Of a stretch of 64,000 nt of DNA, positions 41,723 to 51,435 are shown one piece after another (positions within the stretch are counted from its first letter, which is position 1; every line of letters starts with the position of its first letter). The position numbers and the translations under genes are program-made. The stretch covers positions 62,001 through 126,000 of the forward strand of contig JACNGE010000006.1 in the NCBI GenBank assembly GCA_014384285.1, in the 5' to 3' direction. Origin of the DNA: Actinomycetota bacterium (GTDB lineage Bacteria > Actinomycetota > Acidimicrobiia > Actinomarinales > Actinomarinaceae). Under the pieces are notes generated by a model. The model had not been told where the DNA came from, did not search any database, and saw only the letters and a list, made by a program, of their open reading frames with translations.

Positions 41723-42586
41723 TTGGTTAATAAAAGACCCGAAGTTTTGTTACTTGTAGGCATGTCTGGTGCAGGACGTTCTGCAAGCTCTAATGTTTTT
41801 GAGGATCTTGGCTATTACGTCATCGAAAACTTACCCCCAGAACTTGTTGAATCTGTAGTTGAATCTAATGATGTAGCTGAATCAAATAAACAACTTGTCC
41901 TAACTATCGATGCAAGAGATATATCAGCCCAAGATGAACTCAATAAAAGTCTTGAGAGGTTAAGTCAATCTGGTGTCCTAACAAGAATGATTTTTTTAGA
42001 TGCCGATAACGAGACCCTTATTGAGAGATATGAAGAAAATAGGCGACCACACCCCATGGGCATGGATTCACTTTCTCAATCTGTGAAAAATGAGCGTGAC
42101 CAACTCAAGCCTATTAAAGAACTTGCAGATTTAGTAATCGACACCACAGATATGAATGTTCACGAACTAAGGAAAAGAATCATAGAGGGTTTTCAGGGTG
42201 AAGCTACAAATCAAGATTTAAAAATATCCGTAACTTCTTTTGGTTTCAAGAATGGTGCACCCAGAGATGCAGATATTGTTCTTGATGTGAGGTTTTTACC
42301 CAATCCTCATTGGAGAGAAGAGTTAAGGTCTTCTACTGGACAATCACCAATGGTAAGAAACTACGTCCTCTCTTTTGAAGATGCCGAAATATTTCTTGAA
42401 AAAGCAAAAGATTTGATAGATTTTTTACTACCAAGATTTACTTCAGAAGGTAAATCATATGTAGGAATTGCAATTGGTTGCACGGGCGGTAAACACCGAA
42501 GTGTCGTCATGACCGAAGAAGTTGGTGGTTGGTTAATCAATGAAGGTAAAGATGCAGTAATCCTTCATAGAGATATGAAAGAGTAA
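41723..42586 (+). CDS. rapZ: RNase adapter RapZ / P-loop nucleotide-binding protein
   Basis: LLVGMSGAGRSASSNVFEDLGYYVIENLPP; VGIAIGCTGGKHRSV; TTG start with GAGAGG upstream. Confidence 0.95.
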   Translation: MVNKRPEVLLLVGMSGAGRSASSNVFEDLGYYVIENLPPELVESVVESNDVAESNKQLVLTIDARDISAQDELNKSLERLSQSGVLTRMIFLDADNETLIERYEENRRPHPMGMDSLSQSVKNERDQLKPIKELADLVIDTTDMNVHELRKRIIEGFQGEATNQDLKISVTSFGFKNGAPRDADIVLDVRFLPNPHWREELRSSTGQSPMVRNYVLSFEDAEIFLEKAKDLIDFLLPRFTSEGKSYVGIAIGCTGGKHRSVVMTEEVGGWLINEGKDAVILHRDMKE

Positions 42587-42588
42587 TA

Positions 42589-43743
42589 TTGTCGACTAAT
42601 GAATCACTTGGACACACACTAATACGTGCTGATTTAAATTCACCAATTCAAAATAAAACTATTCAAGATAATTTTAGAATTATTAAAGCATTAGAACATT
42701 TAAAAAAAATTAGGGAAAATTCAAAAACGGTTACTTTTACCAGCCACCTAGGCAGGCCCCTAGGAAAAGATGAAAATTATTCATTAAAACCGATTGCAGA
42801 AGAAATGTCAGAACTATTAGGTGAAAAAGTTATTTTTATTGATTCAATATTTGATCAACATATAAAAAGTAATCTTGAAAGAAATCCAGGGAAAGTATTT
42901 TTAATGGAGAACATAAGATTCTATCAAGAGGAGCTGGATAATGACACAGATTTTGCCCAAAAAGTAACAAGTAACTTCAATACTTTTATATTAGACGCTT
43001 TTGGTGCTGCTCACAGAAGTCACTCTTCTATCGTTTCTTTTGGTAAGTACATTAATTCATTTCAAGGAGAACTTATGTCCAATGAGATTAAAAACCTTCA
43101 AAAGTTAACAAATTCTCCAGCACAACCATATACAGTAATTCTTGGTGGTGCAAAAATTTCTGATAAGCTACAGTTAATTAATAATTTGATTCCACATGTA
43201 GATAACTTATTAATTGGTGGCGGCATGTGTTTTACTTTTTTGAAAATAAAAGGTTACAATATAGGAAAATCACTTTGTGAAGATGACTACTTGTCAACAG
43301 CAGAAGTCTTGCTTGAATCAAAGCATGGCCATAAAATACACCTACCATCTGACTTCGGAGTTACAGAATCTATTGAAAGGGGATCAAGAGTAGATAAGAA
43401 TATAGACGAATTTACTGACCAAGATATTGGAGTCGACATATCTATGTCCACTATTAAGGAGTTTGAATCTATTTTGTTAAAATCAAAAACTGTATTTTGG
43501 AATGGTCCCATGGGGATATTTGAGAATCCAAATTATAAATTAGGAACCCAGTCAATTACGGAGATAGTTTCTAACTTAAATGCATACACGGTTGTTGGTG
43601 GTGGAGATTCTGTAAGTGCGATACAGATGTTTTCAAATCTTTCTAAATTTAATCATATTTCTACAGGTGGTGGGGCATCTTTAAAGTATTTAGAAGGGAA
43701 TCAATTGCCCGGTGTAAATATATATAAACCACTTATACTCTGA
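42589..43743 (+). CDS. pgk: Phosphoglycerate kinase
   Basis: RADLNSPIQ, TSHLGRPLG, VILGGAKISDK, NGPMGIFE, VGGGDSVSAI; TTG start. Confidence 0.97.
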   Translation: MSTNESLGHTLIRADLNSPIQNKTIQDNFRIIKALEHLKKIRENSKTVTFTSHLGRPLGKDENYSLKPIAEEMSELLGEKVIFIDSIFDQHIKSNLERNPGKVFLMENIRFYQEELDNDTDFAQKVTSNFNTFILDAFGAAHRSHSSIVSFGKYINSFQGELMSNEIKNLQKLTNSPAQPYTVILGGAKISDKLQLINNLIPHVDNLLIGGGMCFTFLKIKGYNIGKSLCEDDYLSTAEVLLESKHGHKIHLPSDFGVTESIERGSRVDKNIDEFTDQDIGVDISMSTIKEFESILLKSKTVFWNGPMGIFENPNYKLGTQSITEIVSNLNAYTVVGGGDSVSAIQMFSNLSKFNHISTGGGASLKYLEGNQLPGVNIYKPLIL

Positions 43744-43747
43744 AGTT

Positions 43748-44512
43748 ATGAAAAAAATTATTATCGGCAATTGGAAACTTAATTTAGATCACTTAGAAGC
43801 TATTCAGCTTCTTCAGAAATTAAACTATTCTTTAGAAGTTGATATTGAAGATAACATTGATATAGTTTTAGCTCCATCGCATACTTCGTTAAGGTCATTA
43901 CAAACAATTGTGGATGCAGACAAACTTAAAATCAAAATTTCATCACAAGATGTATCTGCGTACCAATCAGGTGCATTTACTGGTGAAGTTTCGGCAAGCC
44001 AGTTATGTAAACTTAATATAGGCTATTCTATTATCGGTCATTCTGAAAGAAGAACTCTATTTAATGAATCTGATGAGATTGTTAATCTAAAAGTCCACAA
44101 TTCGATTGATAACAAGATAGTTCCAATTATCTGTTTTGGAGAATCAGAAGAGCTAAGGAATAACAATGAATATTTACCTCATATAATCAATCAAGTGAAT
44201 TCATCTGTCAAAGGAATTCGAAAAGATAAAGTTGAAGAAATTATCTTTGCATACGAGCCTATTTGGGCAATTGGAACAGGAAAAGTAGCATCTACTGAAG
44301 ACGCTATAGAAGTCTTATCTGCAGTAAAAGAAGAAATCTCTAGTAAGCCTTATTATGACCAAGATAAAATAAGATTTATCTATGGTGGAAGCGTATCCCC
44401 AACAAATGCTACAGAATTACTTAATTCTAAGATCATAGACGGCGCATTAGTTGGAGGGGCTTCTTTAGATACTGAAAAATTTGTTCAGATTATTAAGTCA
44501 ATTAAATTATGA
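43748..44512 (+). CDS. tpiA: Triosephosphate isomerase
   Basis: GNWKLN, IIGHSERR, FAYEPIWAIGTGK, YGGSVSPTN. Confidence 0.98.
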   Translation: MKKIIIGNWKLNLDHLEAIQLLQKLNYSLEVDIEDNIDIVLAPSHTSLRSLQTIVDADKLKIKISSQDVSAYQSGAFTGEVSASQLCKLNIGYSIIGHSERRTLFNESDEIVNLKVHNSIDNKIVPIICFGESEELRNNNEYLPHIINQVNSSVKGIRKDKVEEIIFAYEPIWAIGTGKVASTEDAIEVLSAVKEEISSKPYYDQDKIRFIYGGSVSPTNATELLNSKIIDGALVGGASLDTEKFVQIIKSIKL

Positions 44513-45252
44513 ATCTAGTATTCGTTAGACACGGACAAAGTAGTTGGAACAAACAAAATAAATTTACAGGATGGGTTGATGTAGGGCTTTCTGAAAGAGG
44601 TAAATCTGAAGCTATTGAAGCAGGGAAAGTTTTAAAAAATTTAAATTTCACTCCCTATATTTGCTACACATCATTTTTGAAAAGATCAAAAGACACAGCA
44701 TCACATGTCTTGAATCAATTGCATATTGATAATTCTTTTAATACCCTTAAAAAAGAATTTTGGCAGTTAAATGAGAGGCACTATGGCGCTTTACAGGGGT
44801 TAGACAAGATAGAAACAGCAAAAAAATATGGTGAAGATCAAGTTCTCAAGTGGAGAAGAGGGTATGAAATAAAACCTCCTTTGATTGACCAGGGGTCTGA
44901 ATTTGATCCAAATTTAGACGATAAATATAAAGACCTTAGTGACGAAATGCCACTAGGAGAATCTTTAGAAGATGTTGTCTCAAGAGTAAAAGAGACACTT
45001 TCTATTATTGTAAACACTACAAAGAGTGGAAATGTTTTAGTTGTTGCTCACGGTAATAGCATCCGTGCAATGGTTAAAATTCTAGAAGATATTTCTGATA
45101 AAGATATTGTTGATGTAAATATTCCAACAGGAATTCCACTCGCATTTAACATTAATGATGATAAAATAACTAGAATTGGATATCTTGGAGATAAAGAAAA
45201 AATCCAAAAACTAGAAGATGAAGTAAAGCAACAATCTAGATTGAAAGAGTAA
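44509..45252 (+). CDS. gpmA: 2,3-bisphosphoglycerate-dependent phosphoglycerate mutase
   Basis: FVRHGQSSWNKQNKFTGWVDVGLSERG, LNERHYGALQG, VVAHGNSIRA. Confidence 0.97.
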   Translation: MNLVFVRHGQSSWNKQNKFTGWVDVGLSERGKSEAIEAGKVLKNLNFTPYICYTSFLKRSKDTASHVLNQLHIDNSFNTLKKEFWQLNERHYGALQGLDKIETAKKYGEDQVLKWRRGYEIKPPLIDQGSEFDPNLDDKYKDLSDEMPLGESLEDVVSRVKETLSIIVNTTKSGNVLVVAHGNSIRAMVKILEDISDKDIVDVNIPTGIPLAFNINDDKITRIGYLGDKEKIQKLEDEVKQQSRLKE

Positions 45253-45258
45253 AATTTT

Positions 45259-45495
45259 ATGGATACAGTAACAGCAAGTCTTGTAGCTATACATATAATA
45301 GTTTCTATAGCACTAATTGGTTTAGTTCTACTAAATAGTGGAAAAGGTGGAGGTCTTTCTGATATGCTGGGCGGACCAGGGGCATCAGGAAATATAGGCC
45401 AAACTTTAGCAGAGAGAAATCTGAGTAGGATTACAGCTTTTGTGGCTTTACTTTTCTCCATTACAACATTACTTTTGTTTTGGTTCCTTGATTGA
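45259..45495 (+). CDS. secG: Preprotein translocase subunit SecG
   Basis: ALIGLVLLNSGKGGGLSDMLGGPGASGNIGQTLAERNLSRIT. Confidence 0.93.
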   Translation: MDTVTASLVAIHIIVSIALIGLVLLNSGKGGGLSDMLGGPGASGNIGQTLAERNLSRITAFVALLFSITTLLLFWFLD

Positions 45496-45499
45496 TTTA

Positions 45500-45583
45500 G
45501 CGCGGGTGGCGGAACTGGTAGACGCGCAGGATTAAGGATCCTGTGGGGTAAGACCCGTGGAGGTTCGAGTCCTCTTCCGCGCA
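45500..45583 (+). tRNA. tRNA-Leu (anticodon AAG)
   Basis: GCGCGGGTGGCGGAACTGGTAGACGCG CAGGA-TTAAGGA-TCCTG...GGAGGTTCGAGTCCTCTTCCGCGCA; class II variable arm; starts 4 nt after secG stop; CCA not encoded. Confidence 0.93.
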
Positions 45584-45590
45584 CAAGTAT

Positions 45591-46253
45591 ATGAGTAACA
45601 AAAAAACAATAGCTATAGTAAATGATCCTAAAGTTACCCTTGGTTCAATTTCAAGTGATAATCTAAAGCAATATTATGCATGGGAAGTTGACTGGAGTTC
45701 TCTTGGTGTAAATAATGATTATATAATTTTGGGCGGTCATATGGGCGCTTATGATACTAAAGATTTTCCTTATTTAAGTGAAGAAAAAAAATGGCTTAAC
45801 AAAATAATTCCATTAGGCACAAAAGTTCTTGGAATATGTTTAGGTGCTCAACTAATTGCAGATGCAATGGGGGGAGAAGCATACCTTTCTGAGGAAATTG
45901 AATTTGGATTTAAGAACTTGAATTTCCATAAAAATTATGAATTACTAGATGTGTATAACAGTTTGAAAGTTTTTGCATGGCACAGAGATACTTTTACCTT
46001 ACCTCAGGAAGCAGAACTAATTGCATCTACTGATTTTCCACAAATATTTAAAATATACAATACGTATGCTTTTCAGTTTCATCCAGAAATTACTATAGAT
46101 TTATATGATGACTGGTATGACAGCGATATTAGTAAGAAGGAACTTTCAAACTTTAATACAGAAAAAACAAGAAATTACCTCGTAGAAAACGAATTTTTTT
46201 TTAGCAATAAAATGAATAATTTCTATAGTGCTTGGAAAAGTTTAAAACTTTAA
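45591..46253 (+). CDS. Class I glutamine amidotransferase (GMP synthase-like) domain protein
   Basis: VLGICLGAQLIADAMGG nucleophile elbow; FQFHPE catalytic His. Confidence 0.9.
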   Translation: MSNKKTIAIVNDPKVTLGSISSDNLKQYYAWEVDWSSLGVNNDYIILGGHMGAYDTKDFPYLSEEKKWLNKIIPLGTKVLGICLGAQLIADAMGGEAYLSEEIEFGFKNLNFHKNYELLDVYNSLKVFAWHRDTFTLPQEAELIASTDFPQIFKIYNTYAFQFHPEITIDLYDDWYDSDISKKELSNFNTEKTRNYLVENEFFFSNKMNNFYSAWKSLKL

Positions 46254-46820
46254 ATTGTTAAGGTTATCTACATAATTTTTCAACTTTTCAAATCTTTTCG
46301 AAACATCATTTTCATAGATTAAACTTTTCTTCATTTCTTCAGCCATTGGTATTTTGGAAGAAAGCTCCCAAAGCTTTAGTATCCTATTGAAAGATTCAAT
46401 TTCAAAAACGGGCAAATCCACACTCATCCCTTGCTCAATTAATTTACCTATAGCGCTTTGAATATCCTTTTGTAGTAAATCTAATTCACTTTCAGTTGGA
46501 GGTATTCCAATATCACTAACTAGTTCACAATTCCCTCTAGGGTATTCAGAGTCTAACTTTATTTGTCTAACCTTTTTTAAGCTTATGCATTCAACAACTA
46601 CAACCTGTTCCGCATTAGATATATCCTTGTGGTCTAATATTTTTACTTCTGAAACTATTTGACCAATCTGATTCAAGTTTTCACTTACACAAAAAGGAGT
46701 ATTGTTTTTTATGCTGTCTCCAACAAGAAGAAGATATCGTGGTTCAAATATTCTTAAAATAGAGATTTCAGTAGGAAAATAATTAATACCTACACCAAAT
46801 AATGAAATTTCAACTATCAT
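46242..46820 (-). CDS. LON-substrate-binding (Lon N-terminal) domain protein
   Basis: LFGVGINYFPTEISILRIFEPRYLLLVGDSIKNNTPFCV. Confidence 0.8.
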   Translation of the reverse strand: MIVEISLFGVGINYFPTEISILRIFEPRYLLLVGDSIKNNTPFCVSENLNQIGQIVSEVKILDHKDISNAEQVVVVECISLKKVRQIKLDSEYPRGNCELVSDIGIPPTESELDLLQKDIQSAIGKLIEQGMSVDLPVFEIESFNRILKLWELSSKIPMAEEMKKSLIYENDVSKRFEKLKNYVDNLNNLKF

Positions 46821-46855
46821 ATTCGTGGTATTTAGGATAAGTGATATAAAACATT

Positions 46856-47902
46856 ATGAGAATAGAAGATGAAATAAAGCTAACTTTTGATGACGTTCTA
46901 ATAAGACCAAAAAGAAGCACTTTAATTTCTAGGTCTGACGTTGAGCTAAACAGAGAATTTAAATTTAGACATTCTGACCAAAAATGGACTGGTGTTCCTA
47001 TTTTTTCTGCAAATATGGATACAACAGGAACTTTTGAAACAGCTAAAGCTCTACAGGCACACAACATGTTGACAGCAGTACATAAATTCTACACACTTAA
47101 AGACTGGGAGGAAAATCTTCCAGATCTGAATCCCGAATATCTTGCAGTCACAGTGGGGACATCAGAAGATGATTTTGAAAAAGCAATCAGTATATTTGCA
47201 ATAGAGGACAATATAAAGTTTTTATGTTTAGATGTTGCTAATGGGTATCGTGAAGACTTTGTTACTGCAGTAAGAAAATTCAGAGACAAATTTCCAAACA
47301 AAATCATTATTGCTGGAAATGTAGCTACTAGAGAAATGACCGAAGCTTTGATATTAGCAGGTGCAGATATAGTCAAAATCGGTATTGGCCCCGGATCAGT
47401 TTGTACAACAAGAAAAGTTGCTGGAGTAGGCTACCCACAACTTTCATCTATCTCAGAATGTTCTGATGCTGCACACGGGCTAGGAGGTCATGTCATTGCT
47501 GATGGTGGTTGCAAGTATCCTGGCGATGTATCAAAAGCTTTTGGTGCAGGTGCCGATTATGTAATGCTTGGAGGTATTTTTGCAGGTCACTTAGAATCTG
47601 GGGGAGAATTAGTCACAGGGGAAGATGGAGTTCAATATAAAGATTTTTATGGAATGTCTTCTAGAAAAGCCCAAGAAATATATTATGGTGACTTAGCTGA
47701 GTATCGAGCGCCTGAAGGTAAAAAAGTAAGACTTAAATACAAGGGTAGTATCGAAACCACAGTTCAGTCTATTCTAGGAGGAATCAGGTCAGCATGTTCT
47801 TATGTTGGAGCTAAATCAATCAAAGATTTGCCAAAAAGCACTACTTTTATACGAGTTACACAAACTACTAACGAGATATATGCAGGATCAGAAAATAGTT
47901 GA
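46856..47902 (+). CDS. guaC: GMP reductase
   Basis: [77 protein letters not shown]. Confidence 0.93.
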   Translation: MRIEDEIKLTFDDVLIRPKRSTLISRSDVELNREFKFRHSDQKWTGVPIFSANMDTTGTFETAKALQAHNMLTAVHKFYTLKDWEENLPDLNPEYLAVTVGTSEDDFEKAISIFAIEDNIKFLCLDVANGYREDFVTAVRKFRDKFPNKIIIAGNVATREMTEALILAGADIVKIGIGPGSVCTTRKVAGVGYPQLSSISECSDAAHGLGGHVIADGGCKYPGDVSKAFGAGADYVMLGGIFAGHLESGGELVTGEDGVQYKDFYGMSSRKAQEIYYGDLAEYRAPEGKKVRLKYKGSIETTVQSILGGIRSACSYVGAKSIKDLPKSTTFIRVTQTTNEIYAGSENS

Positions 47903-48132
47903 AAATAGATATTTATACAAAAGACAACTGTATTTGGTGTGATAGAGCAAAATTTCTTCTTGATTCAAAAGAATTAGCTTACACTGAAATTGATTTGTCA
48001 GATGATAGTTTGAGAGATGATTTTTATTTAAAGCTGGGTGATAATGTAAAAACAGTCCCACAGATATTTATTGACAATAAACGTGTTGGAGGATATCAAG
48101 ATCTAGTAAGGTGGTTTGATAATGGCCTCTAA
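47899..48132 (+). CDS. Glutaredoxin
   Basis: [18 protein letters not shown]...[20 protein letters not shown]; CxxC. Confidence 0.93.
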   Translation: MKIDIYTKDNCIWCDRAKFLLDSKELAYTEIDLSDDSLRDDFYLKLGDNVKTVPQIFIDNKRVGGYQDLVRWFDNGL

Positions 48133-49024
48133 CGAATCATCAAAAACTGTCTTTTTGGCTATGTCTGTTAATTTTTCAATAGGGGTTGCTAAATCTGTTA
48201 TAGCAACAATAACTATGTCTAGTGCAATGTTTTCTGAAGCAGTACACTCTTTTGTTGATACGGGAAATCAGTTTCTTCTATGGTTTGGCATCAAACAATC
48301 GAAGAAATCAAATCCAAAAATTTATCCGCTAGGGAGAGGTAAGGAAGAATACTTTTGGACTCTTGTAGTAGCTGTATTGATATTTACAGTTGGTGGACTA
48401 GTTTCTCTAGAACATGGAATTGAATCTTTATCTCATCCAAAAAAATTACAAAATTTAACTATTTCTGTCACACTACTTATTGTTTCGATCATTCTTGAAT
48501 CCTATGTACTAAAAAAAGCTGTTTCCCAACTCAAGAAGGGAAAGTCTAAAGATAAAGGCATACTAACTCTTTTAAAAGAATCTACAGACGGGCCTTTAAT
48601 TGCAATAGTTGTTGAAGATTTTGCAGCAACTCTAGGTCTAATTTTTGCATTGATTGGAACGTTGCTGTCCTCAATAACCGAAAACTCAATTTATGATTCA
48701 ATATCTGCGATTTCAATAGGAGCACTATTGATGGTTTCGGGTATTTTTCTAGGTTATGAAATGAAACATTTAATTACCGGTGAGAGCATTTCTGATGAGC
48801 GATTAAAAAAAATTAATAAAATAATAAATTCACATCAACACGTAACTGTATTATCTAGGCTTAAAATCATACCAATAGGCAGCAATCAATATTTAGCTTT
48901 AGTAACACTTGATTACGAAGATTCATTAGACAATAATGAGGTAGTTTCTGTTAACCAATCTTTAATTGAAACAATTCAAATAACTGAGCCATCGATTGTT
49001 GAGATATACTTTAATCCACAATAA
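48116..49024 (+). CDS. Cation diffusion facilitator family transporter
   Basis: SAMFSEAVHSFVDTGNQFLLWFGIKQS; CDF TM architecture. Confidence 0.9.
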   Translation: MIMASNESSKTVFLAMSVNFSIGVAKSVIATITMSSAMFSEAVHSFVDTGNQFLLWFGIKQSKKSNPKIYPLGRGKEEYFWTLVVAVLIFTVGGLVSLEHGIESLSHPKKLQNLTISVTLLIVSIILESYVLKKAVSQLKKGKSKDKGILTLLKESTDGPLIAIVVEDFAATLGLIFALIGTLLSSITENSIYDSISAISIGALLMVSGIFLGYEMKHLITGESISDERLKKINKIINSHQHVTVLSRLKIIPIGSNQYLALVTLDYEDSLDNNEVVSVNQSLIETIQITEPSIVEIYFNPQ

Positions 49025-49038
49025 GATAGGATATCTTT

Positions 49039-49410
49039 ATGGAAATAAGTAAAGAACATTTATCAGAAGAACAAATACAGGTCACACAATTTTGTGGAAC
49101 CGAACCACCATTTTCAGGTAAATTGCTTAATGAAAAAAGAGAAGGTACTTATATTTGTGCAGTTTGCAGAGAAGCCCTATTCGATTCTACTTCTAAATAT
49201 GACTCCGGATCAGGTTGGCCAAGTTTCTTTGATGCTGCGGAGGGTAAAATATCAACAAGAGTTGATACATCCTTAGGCATGACAAGAACTGAAATTCTAT
49301 GTAAGAACTGTTCTTCTCACCTAGGACATGTATTTCCAGATGGACCACAACCTACAGGAAATAGATACTGTGTAAATAGCTTAAGTATGGACTTTAAAGT
49401 TCATGAGTGA
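49039..49410 (+). CDS. msrB: Peptide-methionine (R)-S-oxide reductase MsrB
   Basis: [49 protein letters not shown]. Confidence 0.96.
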   Translation: MEISKEHLSEEQIQVTQFCGTEPPFSGKLLNEKREGTYICAVCREALFDSTSKYDSGSGWPSFFDAAEGKISTRVDTSLGMTRTEILCKNCSSHLGHVFPDGPQPTGNRYCVNSLSMDFKVHE

Positions 49411-49711
49411 AATATTCATTGATAATGACTGTAGTGTATGCAAAGCGTATGGGTTGTTTCTTTACAAAAAAAATAATGAATTAAATATTTCTAGTCAACA
49501 AGATTTGAATCAAATTGATATTGAACGAGATGAAGTTATATATATCAAAAACAATAGAAAATATTATGCATCAGCAGCGGTTATCGAGTCAATTTCCGAT
49601 CTTGGTGGAGTCTATAAAATAATAAAAATATTTTATCTAGTTCCTAAAAGAATTAGAAATTTTGTCTATCGAATAGTTTCAAAAAATAGGAGAAGGTTTT
49701 TTTATAAATAG
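49403..49711 (+). CDS. DCC-family (DUF393/YuxK-like) thiol-disulfide protein
   Basis: [17 protein letters not shown] (DxDC.xC), C-terminal [13 protein letters not shown]. Confidence 0.7.
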   Translation: MSEIFIDNDCSVCKAYGLFLYKKNNELNISSQQDLNQIDIERDEVIYIKNNRKYYASAAVIESISDLGGVYKIIKIFYLVPKRIRNFVYRIVSKNRRRFFYK

Positions 49712-49922
49712 ACTAAATAAAATATTCCAAAGTAAAATATTCAGAACAATCTTTATATTTTCTATATTTAGAGCTTTTTATGGACTTCTCGTCGTATTCG
49801 TATTTTATTATTTTGGCTATAAGGCAAATGTAAATTTAGAAATCTATGTTTTGTACCTCTTAATTTCAGTACTATTTTCAAGATATCTTTTTAAAAAATT
49901 AAAATTTAAATTTAATCTCTAA
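49704..49922 (+). CDS. Candidate small membrane protein with apparent non-canonical ATA start
   Basis: 72-codon open frame [81 protein letters not shown] at 49688-49696; not in ORF track. Confidence 0.4.
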   Translation: MNRLNKIFQSKIFRTIFIFSIFRAFYGLLVVFVFYYFGYKANVNLEIYVLYLLISVLFSRYLFKKLKFKFNL

Positions 49923-50394
49923 AATTTCCAAATGTTAGGTGTATTTCAAAGTTTTTTTCTTTAATTGAGTTCATAACTATTTGTAGTGTATCCTTTTTTT
50001 TTGACATTACACGTATTGAACTATCTTGTATAGATGCTTGTAACTTTTTATCTATTTCTTTTATATATTTCACAATTTCTTTTGCCTGAGGTGTTTCAAT
50101 TCCTGATTTAAGAAGATACACCCTTTTACTTTCAGATGGAGTTTCATCATCTGAAAATTCTGATAAAAACTTTATTGAAATATTTCGTTTAGCAAACTTT
50201 TCCCTAAGTACTTGATCTGCTGCTAAAAGCCTATCTTTAGTTGAGCTGTTTATGCTTATTGTTGTATCACTAGCATCGATGGATGTCTTTGTATTCTTAA
50301 AGTCGTATCTATTAACAATTTCTCTTTTAGATTGGTCAACTGCATTAGTGACTTCTTGTTTATTGAATTCAGATGTTATGTCAAAACTAGGCAT
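49912..50394 (-). CDS. yajQ: YajQ family cyclic-di-GMP-binding/nucleotide-binding protein
   Basis: MPSFDITSEFNKQEVTNAVDQSKREIVNRYDFKNTK. Confidence 0.95.
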   Translation of the reverse strand: MPSFDITSEFNKQEVTNAVDQSKREIVNRYDFKNTKTSIDASDTTISINSSTKDRLLAADQVLREKFAKRNISIKFLSEFSDDETPSESKRVYLLKSGIETPQAKEIVKYIKEIDKKLQASIQDSSIRVMSKKKDTLQIVMNSIKEKNFEIHLTFGNFRD

Positions 50395-50396
50395 GT

Positions 50397-50585
50397 TTAG
50401 CTCCCATATTTTTCTTTTATGTAGTTGAGTTCATTTTCTATCTTAAGGATACTTCTTTTTAATGCTTGAAGTTCTTCAACTTCATCATATTCCTCATAAC
50501 TTTTAATTTTCTGCTCTAGTGCTCTGTACCTAATTAATAAAAATAGGATTATTATTAATAAACCTACCCAAAAAATATTTTCCAT
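50397..50585 (-). CDS. Small membrane-anchored hypothetical protein (62 aa)
   Basis: N-terminal TM plus coiled-coil-like acidic tail. Confidence 0.55.
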   Translation of the reverse strand: MENIFWVGLLIIILFLLIRYRALEQKIKSYEEYDEVEELQALKRSILKIENELNYIKEKYGS

Positions 50586-50588
50586 AAT

Positions 50589-50951
50589 TTAATTTACCAT
50601 TTTAGTGGCAATGTACACACCAAACAACCCAGCTAAAATTGAGATGATTACTGTACCGAATAGATAAATTAATGATAAAAATGGGGACTGAGAATTTAGC
50701 TCAATCAAATCAAATGTAAATTGAGAAAAGGTTGTAAATCCTCCCAAAATACCTGTTAATAAAAAAATGCTTAAGATTGTATTTTGAGCAACTGAAACAT
50801 AAACTATACCAAAAATAAAAGAGCCTAAAATATTTACTCCCATTGTTGAAACTTGATTCATTTGTAGAAAAGTAAAAGAATAATTTAAAAGATATCTTAA
50901 GACTGAACCAATGCCCCCTCCAAGAAAAACTAGAGCTACTTTATTTAGCAT
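50589..50951 (-). CDS. crcB: Fluoride channel CrcB/FluC
   Basis: LGGGIGSVLRYLLNY, GILGGFTTFSQFTFD. Confidence 0.93.
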   Translation of the reverse strand: MLNKVALVFLGGGIGSVLRYLLNYSFTFLQMNQVSTMGVNILGSFIFGIVYVSVAQNTILSIFLLTGILGGFTTFSQFTFDLIELNSQSPFLSLIYLFGTVIISILAGLFGVYIATKMVN

Positions 50952-51384
50952 TCGACTGTCTTAAATATTCGTAACCAACTATTGCAACAGAGTTTGCAAG
51001 GTTAATGCTTCTTGAGTCATCATCCATAGGTATTGTTAGCAAATTAGTATCTTCAATTAGATTTTCTGGTAAACCGACTGATTCCGGTCCAAATATTAAA
51101 TAACTATATTTTGAAAGATTTACGTCCCAATAGTTACGAGTACCTTTAGCTGAAAGATATCCAATTTTAGCTGAGTTATTTTCGGTTAAAAAATCTTCCC
51201 AGCTTTCATATATACTTACTGATGCTAAATCGTGATAATCAAGACCAGCCCTTCTAACTTTATTTTCTTGAAATGAAAATCCAAATGGTTTAATTATATT
51301 TAAAGGAATACCAGTGTTTGCAGAAAGCCTTATACAGGCACCAACATTACCTGCTATCTCAGGTTGATAAAGTACAATTTCCAC
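50941..51384 (-). CDS. trmL: tRNA (cytidine(34)-2'-O)-methyltransferase, SpoU family
   Basis: LYQPEIAGNVGACIRLSANTG, RRAGLDYHDLASV, IFGPESVGLP, SINLANSVAIVGYE. Confidence 0.93.
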   Translation of the reverse strand: MEIVLYQPEIAGNVGACIRLSANTGIPLNIIKPFGFSFQENKVRRAGLDYHDLASVSIYESWEDFLTENNSAKIGYLSAKGTRNYWDVNLSKYSYLIFGPESVGLPENLIEDTNLLTIPMDDDSRSINLANSVAIVGYEYLRQSNAK

Positions 51385-51435
51385 AATGTAATTATATTCC
51401 TATTCAAGAACCATATACTATGTAAAATATTTACT

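Noticed and set aside
41692-41730. 12-codon ORF (MATTMLARGKIG) overlapping the rapZ TTG start, a possible leader peptide
   Set aside because: Too short to distinguish from chance; no attenuator structure seen and rapZ has its own GAGAGG ribosome site.
45048-45584. 178-aa minus-strand ORF across gpmA/secG/tRNA-Leu
   Set aside because: Antisense to gpmA and secG and begins inside the tRNA (MRGRGLEPPRVLPHRI is a typical tRNA-antisense artefact).
46810-47376. Minus-strand ORFs (85 and 95 aa) antisense to guaC
   Set aside because: Overlap the well-supported guaC coding sequence; shadow ORFs.
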